Source: OMOG01 sp041485845
GTDB lineage: Bacteria; Acidobacteriota; Terriglobia; Bryobacterales; Bryobacteraceae
Direction of reading: 5' to 3'
Assembly (NCBI GenBank): GCA_041485845.1
Contig: JBGPKH010000342.1
Coordinates: forward strand, 1-9,429
Length of the DNA stretch: 9,429 nucleotides
Numbering within the stretch: the stretch's first letter is position 1; every line of letters starts with the position of its first letter. Made by a program: the position numbers and the translations under genes. The notes below the pieces were generated by a model, which was not told where the DNA came from, did not search any database, and saw nothing but the letters and a program-made list of their open reading frames with translations. Shown here in pieces: positions 1 through 7,019 of this stretch.

Positions 1-181
1 CGCGATTCATCAGCAAAACGGCTTGAATCTGAGCGTATGTCTGCGCAAGGCAGGGGGCGCTCTTGTGGCAGCTTGGTAAGCTGCGGCCGATTGTCAATCG
101 GCCGGCTGCCGCGTTTGCACCGGACAGCGGCGGTAGACAACCCGCCGCGCAGGCTGCCAGCCTGCCCCACATCACGCCAGC
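1..181 (+). repeat. Direct repeat, copy 1 (hairpin-rich, REP/MITE-like), truncated by window edge
   Basis: This sequence matches 1092-1274 in the same orientation, with five substitutions and one 2-nt gap, about 97% identity. The left end runs off the window, so its full length is unknown. The distal half is packed with perfect stems: 68-74 with 78-84 (7 bp, 3-nt loop), 85-93 with 95-103 (9 bp, 1-nt centre), 127-133 with 142-148 (7 bp, 8-nt loop) and 149-156 with 158-165 (8 bp, 1-nt centre). No plausible protein is encoded, although an open frame runs through it into the response regulator gene. Similarity to copy 2 stops at 181, about 55 nt before the regulator start. Such structured intergenic repeats are commonly multicopy, but that cannot be tested here. 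Confidence 0.95.
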
Positions 182-219
182 CGGCCCCTGGCCCCCGGGG
201 CCCCCGGCCCCCGTTTCGC

Positions 220-225
220 TACAAT
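220..225 (+). promoter_or_regulatory. Possible -10 box (TACAAT) for the response regulator
   Basis: TACAAT matches the sigma-70 -10 consensus at five of six positions and lies 11 nt before the regulator ATG. No -35-like hexamer sits at the usual 16-18 nt spacing, where the sequence is a run of G and C. If used, transcription would start almost at the ribosome binding site, giving a leader of only a few nucleotides. A weak prediction by eye. Confidence 0.3.
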
Positions 226-236
226 CAAGGAAACCG

Positions 237-911
237 ATGCAGACCATTCTGGTGATTGACGACGATGAGAGCCTGCGCGACACCATCGGCGTAATGCTGG
301 AGCAGGAAAGCTTCAAAGCAGTGCTGGTGGGCGACGGCCGCCAGGGCTTCGACAAGGCGGTGACCAGCAAGCCGGACCTGGTCCTGGTCGATCTGCGGCT
401 TCCCGGCATGAGCGGCATCGAGATCTGCAAGCAGTTGCGCGCCGCTCACGTGGCCACTCCGATCATCGTCCTGAGTGCCGCAGGCGACGAACTCGACAAG
501 GTCCTGCTGCTGGAGATCGGCGCGGACGACTACGTGGTGAAGCCGTTCGGCACGCGCGAGCTGATGGCGCGGATTCGCGCCGTGTTGCGCCGGGCGTCTC
601 CGGACGCGCACAAGGTGATTCACTTCTCCGATACCGAAGTCGATTTCGAGCGGCGCATCGTCAGCCGCAAGGGCGACGAGCTGAAGCTCACTCCGGCCGA
701 GTACAACCTGCTCTCCTACTTCCTTCATAATCCGGACCGCGCGCTCACCCGCGACATGATTCTCAACTCCGTGTGGGGCTACGAGTTTTTTCCCAACACC
801 CGGACCGTGGATGCGCACGTGGTGAAGCTGCGGCAGAAGCTGGAACCCGACCCCAATACCCCCCGCCATTTCCTGACCGTGCATGGGGTCGGCTATCGCT
901 TCGTGCCGTAA
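237..911 (+). CDS. OmpR/PhoB-family response regulator (orphan)
   Basis: A 224-aa two-component response regulator, a cytoplasmic DNA-binding protein activated by phosphoryl transfer from a sensor kinase. Residues 1-118 form the receiver domain: acidic cluster D8-D10, phospho-acceptor D52 in VDLRLPGMSG, switch residue S80, and K102 in the VKPFG motif. Residues about 127-224 form the winged-helix DNA-binding domain, with LTPAEYNLLSYF, the recognition region TRTVDAHVVKLRQKL and the terminal GVGYRF hairpin. The length is normal for the family. ATG 237 is chosen because the receiver fold begins there and AAGGAA lies at 228-233. The frame stays open upstream to 63, but that part is encoded by the repeat. 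No histidine kinase lies nearby, so the partner and target genes are unknown. The gene is bracketed by two direct repeats. Confidence 0.94.
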   Translation: MQTILVIDDDESLRDTIGVMLEQESFKAVLVGDGRQGFDKAVTSKPDLVLVDLRLPGMSGIEICKQLRAAHVATPIIVLSAAGDELDKVLLLEIGADDYVVKPFGTRELMARIRAVLRRASPDAHKVIHFSDTEVDFERRIVSRKGDELKLTPAEYNLLSYFLHNPDRALTRDMILNSVWGYEFFPNTRTVDAHVVKLRQKLEPDPNTPRHFLTVHGVGYRFVP

Positions 912-1006
912 GCGGCGCTCACCCCTGGCTCACCGCTCAAACGCTTAGGCACCGCTGGTCCGCTAAAGCTATGATGGGAAGAGTGGGCCGGCCGGGAACT
1001 GAAGGA

Positions 1007-1117
1007 ATGCAATACCTCATCGTCTACGATAAGACTTCTACTGGCTACAATGCACACGCTCCGGGGTGCGTGACGCAAAAGTGGACGCCGACGCGATTCA
1101 TCAGCAAAACGGCTTGA
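1007..1117 (+). pseudogene. HicB-like antitoxin gene remnant, truncated
   Basis: This 36-codon frame begins MQYLIVYDKTSTGYNAHAP followed by GCV, strongly resembling the N-terminus of HicB-family antitoxins. Those proteins typically continue YSAYVPDLPGCVATG and run to 70 or more residues. Here the three residues DLP (or PDL) appear missing, which fits a 9-nt deletion between repeated CCG codons. Similarity ends at residue 22 (about 1072). The rest of the frame (1073-1117) enters the direct repeat that starts at or before 1092 and stops inside it. The start is immediately preceded by GAAGGA (1001-1006), very close for a ribosome binding site; in-frame ATGs at 971 and 974 are alternatives. No HicA toxin is recognisable just upstream. 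I infer a dead toxin-antitoxin remnant broken by the repeat. The family call is from memory of the motif, not a search. Confidence 0.6.
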
Positions 1118-1274
1118 ATCTGAGCGTATGTCTGCGCCAGGCAGGGGGCGCTCTTGTGGGGCGGCTTGGCAAGCTGCGGCCGATTGTCAATCGGCCAACT
1201 GCCGCGTTTGCACCGGACAGCGGCGGTAGACAACCCGCCGCGCAGGCTGCCAGCCTGCCCCACATCACGCCAGC
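1092..1274 (+). repeat. Direct repeat, copy 2, containing a MITE-like hairpin core (1156-1263)
   Basis: This is the second copy of the repeat at 1-181. Within it, 1156-1177 and the reverse complement of 1242-1263 agree at 17 of 22 positions, giving imperfect terminal inverted repeats that both end in GTGGGGC. Inside are stems 1161-1167/1171-1177, 1178-1186/1188-1196 (perfect 9 bp), 1220-1226/1235-1241 and 1242-1249/1251-1258. In the first stem, a base differing from copy 1 turns an A-T pair into a G-U pair, so folding as RNA is kept. No target-site duplication is obvious. The 5' part (1092-1155) is unstructured and also shared with copy 1. The copy ends about 80 nt before the dnaG start. Confidence 0.95.
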
Positions 1275-1327
1275 GATCCCACTTTCATGTCGTGCACCCA
1301 CCGGATGCCGGCGGGGCATCGGTCTGG

Positions 1328-1333
1328 GATAAT
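1328..1333 (+). promoter_or_regulatory. Possible -10 box (GATAAT) for dnaG
   Basis: GATAAT, five of six matches to the sigma-70 -10 consensus, lies in an unusually AT-rich patch 19 nt before the dnaG ATG. No clear -35 hexamer is at the expected distance. It follows the end of repeat copy 2, so dnaG appears to have its own promoter rather than depending on the regulator gene. A prediction by eye. Confidence 0.35.
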
Positions 1334-1352
1334 AATAGCCACAAGCGGCGCC

Positions 1353-3197
1353 ATGGACTTCATCGAGCAATTGAAATCCTCGATCGACATCGTGAACGTA
1401 GTCCAGGAATATGGCCCCCGTCTGCGCAAAGCCGGTTCCAAGAACTACCAGGGGCTGTGCCCGTTCCACAACGAAAAGACGCCGTCGTTCTCGGTCAGCG
1501 CCGACAAGCAGTTCTATTACTGCTTCGGCTGCCATGCCAAGGGCGACGTCATCAACTTCGTGATGGAAATCGAGAAGGTGAGCTTCTACGAGGCCCTCAA
1601 GACGCTGGCCGAGCGCCACGGCATCCCCATGCCCAAGCGCTCGCAGTATGCCGACGACGAGTCGAAGCTGCGCGGCGCCATGTTCACCATGCACGAGCTG
1701 GCGCAGGAGAGTTTTCGCGCCAACCTGGACGGCCCCATGGGGGAGGGGGCGCGCGCCTACCTGGCGAAACGCGGCGTGGCGCCGGAAACCGTGGAACAGT
1801 TCGGCCTGGGATACTCGGATCGTTCCGGCCGCGCCGTGTTGCGGATTCTCGAGCAGCGGAACTTTCCCACGGCCCAGTTGGAGGAATCGGGCCTCGTCCG
1901 CAAGCGCGACGACGGCAGCTTCTACGATTATTTCCGCAACCGCCTGATGTTCCCGATCCACAACGAATCCGGGAAGATCATCGGCTTCGGCGGGCGCGCG
2001 CTGGCCGCCGGCGACAATCCGAAGTACTTGAATTCACCGAAAACGCCGATATATGAAAAGAGCCACGTGCTCTACAATCTGCATCGCGCAAAGGAGGCGG
2101 TTCGCAAAGACGACCGGGTGATTCTGGTGGAAGGCTACATGGATGCGATCGGCGTTACGGCCGCGGGGTTCCGCGGCGTGGTGGCCAGTTGCGGCACGGC
2201 GCTCACGGCGCTCCAGGTGCAGGTGCTCAAACGGCACTCGCTGAAGATCTCCGTGAATTTCGATCCGGACGCGCCGGGCGCGAACGCCGCCGAGCGCTCC
2301 ATCAACATGCTGCTGGAAGAGGGCATGCACATCCGCATCGTGGAACTGGATGGCGATCTGGATCCCGACGAGTACTGCCAGCAGCGCGGGGCGGCGGCCT
2401 ACCAGGAGCGCCTCGACAAGGCCAAGGGATATTTCTACTGGCTTGCCGACCGCGCGCGGTCGCAACACGATATGCACACATCGGAAGGAATCGTGGCGGT
2501 GCTGAAATCTCTGATGGACCCGGTAAAACGGATCTCGGACAAGCTGGAGCGCATGGCCATCGCCAACGATGTGGCCGGTTATATCGGCGTGGACCGCGGC
2601 ATGGTGCTGGACAGCTTTCGCAAAGCCGTTGCCGACCGGCAGGAGAGCGCCATCGAGCGCCCGAAACAGACGATTCGCGCGGATGAGAAGGGGCTCATCA
2701 ATGTGCTGCTCTCCGAAGCCGAGGGCCGCGAGCGGTTTATCGCGGAGCTGCGCAGGATCGGAGTCTCGATCCGGCTCGCTACCGGACGCATTTACCAGGC
2801 TATCCTGGCGATCGAGGCGAGCGGATCCCGAGTCACTTTCGATTCGGTGCACGCGCGGTTGGAAGAAGCCGACCAGGCGTTGTTGGCGCAAGTGGTCTTC
2901 TCGTCGGAGACCGAAGGGTACGAATCGACCCTCGAATATGGACACCAGTGTCTCGAAAGCCTGCAGCGGTTCGAACAGCAGCTTCGCAGCTCGGAGCTGG
3001 AGGCGCGCGTCAAGCAGGCCGAGCGGGAGGGCGACATCACCGCGGCATTCAGCGCGGCCGAGGAAGACGGACAGCGAAAACGGCGCGCGTACCTGCAGGC
3101 GCGGCTCAAGCAGGCCGAGCGCGCCGGCAACCAGGCGGAGGCGTTTCGCCTGACGGAGGAGTTGCGGGGGATGGAGAATCGCGGAGGCGCGCAGTGA
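1353..3197 (+). CDS. dnaG: DNA primase DnaG
   Basis: A 614-aa DNA primase, which makes the RNA primers for Okazaki fragments and leading-strand starts at the replication fork together with the DnaB helicase. The N-terminal zinc-binding domain has the CHC2 pattern: C36, H39 (CPFH), C57 and C60 (CFGC). The catalytic core includes the basic NRLMFPI and GFGGRAL segments (about 196-217). The Toprim domain has E260 and D264 (VEGYMDAIG), then D304 and D306 in VNFDPDAPGANAAE, where metal-binding acidic residues are expected. The C-terminal part (about 440-614) is the helical helicase-interaction region and contains a near-duplicate of about 32 residues (from 549 and from 581). ATG 1353 is chosen because MDFIEQLKSSIDIV is the conserved family start. 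The frame is open upstream to 1287, but that part shows no conservation. The ribosome binding site is poor. rpoD follows after 79 nt, a common arrangement. Confidence 0.98.
   Translation: MDFIEQLKSSIDIVNVVQEYGPRLRKAGSKNYQGLCPFHNEKTPSFSVSADKQFYYCFGCHAKGDVINFVMEIEKVSFYEALKTLAERHGIPMPKRSQYADDESKLRGAMFTMHELAQESFRANLDGPMGEGARAYLAKRGVAPETVEQFGLGYSDRSGRAVLRILEQRNFPTAQLEESGLVRKRDDGSFYDYFRNRLMFPIHNESGKIIGFGGRALAAGDNPKYLNSPKTPIYEKSHVLYNLHRAKEAVRKDDRVILVEGYMDAIGVTAAGFRGVVASCGTALTALQVQVLKRHSLKISVNFDPDAPGANAAERSINMLLEEGMHIRIVELDGDLDPDEYCQQRGAAAYQERLDKAKGYFYWLADRARSQHDMHTSEGIVAVLKSLMDPVKRISDKLERMAIANDVAGYIGVDRGMVLDSFRKAVADRQESAIERPKQTIRADEKGLINVLLSEAEGRERFIAELRRIGVSIRLATGRIYQAILAIEASGSRVTFDSVHARLEEADQALLAQVVFSSETEGYESTLEYGHQCLESLQRFEQQLRSSELEARVKQAEREGDITAAFSAAEEDGQRKRRAYLQARLKQAERAGNQAEAFRLTEELRGMENRGGAQ
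2997..3182 (+). repeat. In-frame duplication in the DnaG C-terminus
   Basis: DnaG residues from 549 and from 581 read as two versions of one unit, 96 nt (32 codons) apart. The pattern is L-x-A-R-x-K-Q-A-E-R-x-G, then AAF or EAF, then an acidic stretch. At the DNA level the units start at 2997 and 3093 and share runs such as TCAAGCAGGCCGAGCG. They look like a helical hairpin repeat, probably an old tandem duplication. Confidence 0.7.
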
Positions 3198-3232
3198 TCT
3201 GCCGGACACCGATAGCGCTCCGCGCGGTGGTG

Positions 3233-3238
3233 TACAAT
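3233..3238 (+). promoter_or_regulatory. Possible -10 box (TACAAT) upstream of rpoD
   Basis: TACAAT, preceded directly by TG, lies 38 nt before the rpoD GTG in the dnaG-rpoD gap. No good -35 hexamer is visible 16-18 nt upstream. It suggests that rpoD may be transcribed independently as well as by read-through from dnaG. A weak prediction. Confidence 0.35.
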
Positions 3239-3276
3239 GATCTCGATTCTCCTCCGCCGGGAGTAACGGGGCTTCA

Positions 3277-4962
<1,686 letters not shown>

Positions 4963-5220
4963 CCATAGCTTCAGGGCCAAAGTGGGGCGGTGAACCGGCC
5001 TTATGCCGAGTTCCGATCATGTCGAGTGATGTCCTCGTGCGGGCATCCGGACGGTTATTATCAACGTTGCGGCCCGGCATGATCCGGACGGTGTTTCCCT
5101 CTCTCCCAGAGGCAACGGCGTGAATCCGTCGCTTCTCCTCACGGATGCTGGATATTGCCTGGATATAAGCGAAACGGGCGACCCGATCTGACGCGAATCG
5201 CCCGTATCTCATTGACTCCT
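4963..5220. other. Intergenic region between rpoD and the tRNA fragment
   Basis: About 260 nt with no believable gene on either strand. An open minus-strand frame crosses it but is only a shadow of rpoD joined to the tRNA fragment. It holds an 11-bp direct repeat (ATCCGGACGGT at 5045-5055 and 5082-5092, 37 nt apart) and a hairpin next to the tRNA fragment, listed separately. I see no strong terminator for rpoD. Confidence 0.6.
5174..5205 (-). terminator. Hairpin downstream of the tRNA fragment, probable relic terminator
   Basis: ACGGGCGA at 5174-5181 pairs perfectly with TCGCCCGT at 5198-5205 (8 bp, 16-nt loop). On the minus strand it lies 15 nt beyond the tRNA 3' end. It is followed there by only a short T run (TTTCGCTTATAT), so it is a weak intrinsic terminator at best. 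The position suits a terminator that once served the complete tRNA gene. Confidence 0.45.
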
Positions 5221-5265
5221 TGGAGCCACCCGCCGGGGTCGAACCGGCGACCTGCTGATTACGAA
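5221..5265 (-). tRNA. tRNA-Thr(CGT) 3' half only: truncated, likely attachment-site scar
   Basis: Read on the minus strand, this 45-nt piece is a clean tRNA 3' half. It has the anticodon loop TTCGTAA (anticodon CGT, threonine), the 3' anticodon strand TCAGC, variable loop, T arm GCCGG-TTCGACC-CCGGC, acceptor strand GGGTGGC, discriminator T and encoded CCA. A normal 5' half would have GCTGA before the loop and GCCACCC at the 5' end. The sequence at 5266 and beyond has neither, so no cloverleaf can form. The break exactly at the anticodon loop is typical of tyrosine-recombinase integration into tRNA genes, which leaves the displaced original 3' end at the far side of the element. By that geometry the inserted DNA lies at coordinates above 5265, with the intact gene further right. 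Anticodon identity assumes a standard 7-nt loop. Confidence 0.75.
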
Positions 5266-5733
5266 TTGACACAATAGGTGTCTACCGGGTACCACAGCAT
5301 CCATGGATCAACAGCTTGGCGCACCTGTCCGACCCTGGAAGCACCTGACATCTATGGAGGACAATCCCGGTTGCTACCACAATTGCTACCAAAAGCGTTG
5401 ACTACAAGCCGGTCGGGAAGACGAGCGAAAAGACCAAGCCACCGGCGTAGAGAATATGATGATGAGCACCACTGGCGACCGGCACGGGACAGTCGTCCCG
5501 TACGATGCAGTAGGTCCGCAGCCTAAAGACCTCGAAGATCATCCGATCGCGGCCGATATGTGCTTTTAGAGGCGCATAAAGGGTTACATCTCTTCGTCCT
5601 AACCCCTTGTGTCTACCTTACTGCAGATCTTGCCACTTTCGATTCACGTTGCTTTCGTCGTGGCAACCGTTCTGGAAAGCGCCTCCCGTACTTTCTCGAT
5701 TCCGCCGTCCAGCATCGAGATCGGAAAAAGAAT
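5266..5733. other. Gene-free region right of the tRNA scar, possibly decayed recombinase tail
   Basis: About 470 nt without a convincing gene; the short open frames have no recognisable protein signature. Directly beside the tRNA fragment is a small inverted repeat (GACAC 5268-5272, GTGTC 5278-5282). A tandem TTGCTACCA appears at about 5371-5392. One frame there reads VATTIATKSVD and stops at 5454, vaguely like tails of some phage-type integrases, but this is not enough for a call. A perfect 7-bp hairpin with an AGTC loop is at 5484-5501. No clear promoter for the downstream gene is seen. Confidence 0.5.
5484..5501. other. Small perfect hairpin
   Basis: ACGGGAC (5484-5490) and GTCCCGT (5495-5501) form a perfect 7-bp stem with the 4-nt loop AGTC. 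There is no T tract on either side, so I do not call it a terminator. It could be a decayed terminator, an operator or chance. Confidence 0.35.
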
Positions 5734-7019
5734 ATGAAGAAAGTCCGAGTGCTTGGCGCCGCGGGACTTGCCCTCACGGCGTTGTTGACCATCCTCGATG
5801 CCGGATGCGGCAAGGCGGAGCGTCGCGGCGCCGCCCGGACGCCACCTGCGGCGACGGTGATGGTCGAAACCGCCGAACGCCGCGATGTTCCGATCATCGT
5901 GGAACTGGTAGCCCGAACTGAGGCGGCTGCCACCGTAGAAATCCGCGCCAACGTGCAAGGCCGGTTGAACGAGATGTCGTTTAAGGAAGGGAACATGGTC
6001 AGCAAGGGGCAAATGCTGTTTCGCATCGATCCGCGTCACTATGAGGCGGCTGTGCAGTCAGCCAGGGCCGGCGTCGAAAAAGCGGAGGCGGATCTGGAAA
6101 TGGCGCGGGAGCAGCAGCATTTGGTGAACGCTCAGTCCGCGCTGCGACAGGCGGAAGCCAATCTGCTGAAGTGCAACCAGGACGTAGAACGGCTGAAACC
6201 GCTGGCCGCCCGTAGGGCGGCGCCGCAGCGGGACCTGGACACTGCCGTGGCAGCGCAGTCCTCGGATGGGGCCGCGGTCGAAGACGCGCGCGCCACGGTG
6301 CGAACCACCGCGGTCGGCGACCGCATGGGTCTCCGGCAGGCGGAGGCCAGCTTGATTGTGGCCAGGGCGACGCTCGCGACTGCGGAGTTGGACCGCGCAG
6401 AGACGGACGTTCGCGCTCCCATAGGCGGTCTCATCGGGCGGGCGGAGATCTCGGTGGGTAACTATGTGGGGCATGGAGAGTCGAATCGGCTCGCAACTAT
6501 TTCCCAGTTAGATCCCATCGACGTGGTCTTCGGCATTTCCGAAACGCTCTATCTACATACTGTCAACAAGATCGACCGCGAGGCGCTGAAGCGCATCGAA
6601 TTGACTCTTTCCGACAACAGCGTCTATCCCTTTCGGGCCCGTATACGAACATCGGACGGGCGGTGGACGAGAAGACCGGAACCCTTCTGATCGTGGCGCA
6701 ATTCCCAAACCCCAAGGGCATTCTGTTGCCCGGGATGACCGGACGAGTGCGCATGGTGGTGGGAGATCGGCCGAATGCCGTGCTGGTTTCCGAACGGGCT
6801 GTGTTTGATGTTCCGGGATCGAAGGCGGTACATATCGTGACTCCCGAAAGCAACGTCGCCGTGCGGAACGTAGCGATCGAGGGCAGCTACGAGGGCAAGA
6901 GCGTCGTGATCACCGGGCTTGGCGGGTGGGAGACCGTGATCGTCGAGGGGAGCTCAAAGCTGCGTCCCGGACAGCCGGTGGCTCCCCAGGCGGCTCAGGC
7001 CGGACAAGTACATCCATAA
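5734..7019 (+). pseudogene. RND efflux membrane fusion protein (AcrA/MexA type), frameshifted
   Basis: The periplasmic adaptor of tripartite RND efflux systems, linking an inner membrane pump to an outer membrane channel. ATG 5734 (GGAAAAAG upstream) gives a signal peptide ending LTILDAGC, with lipobox cysteine C25; the Asp three residues before it is unusual. The family start follows: VEIRANVQGRLNEMSFKEGNMVSKGQ..LFRIDP (lipoyl half, 68-100), an alpha-helical hairpin rich in A, E and Q (about 103-225), then APIGGLIGRAEISVGNYVG (second lipoyl half). At residue about 304 the frame is lost and stops at 6690. The family sequence resumes in another frame as GRAVDEKTGTLLIVAQFPNP with LLPGMTGRVRMVV, ending at 7019. 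The shift lies at about 6640-6656 and equals a net loss of one base (or gain of two). A GTG at 6663 could start a separate C-terminal piece, but it could not function alone. Its TAA overlaps the next gene's ATG. Confidence 0.87.

Noticed and set aside
63..236. A 58-codon N-terminal extension of the response regulator
   Set aside because: The extension is encoded by the repeat and a proline-rich stretch. The receiver domain starts at ATG 237, which has a good ribosome binding site.
1..1274. A CRISPR array or riboswitch in the hairpin-rich repeats
   Set aside because: There are only two long copies about 1.09 kb apart, with no short regular repeat-spacer pattern. Both copies match across their whole length and fit no riboswitch class I know.
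1101..1961. A 286-codon minus-strand open frame across repeat copy 2 and the start of dnaG
   Set aside because: It is antisense to dnaG and to the hairpin repeat, with no coding signature of its own.
5266..5295. A promoter starting from the perfect TTGACA at 5266-5271
   Set aside because: No -10-like hexamer lies 16-18 nt downstream and no gene starts nearby. The hexamer arises at the tRNA scar junction.
5221..5310. A complete tRNA-Thr gene
   Set aside because: The sequence 5' of the anticodon loop on the minus strand cannot pair with the anticodon stem or acceptor strand, so only the 3' half is supported.
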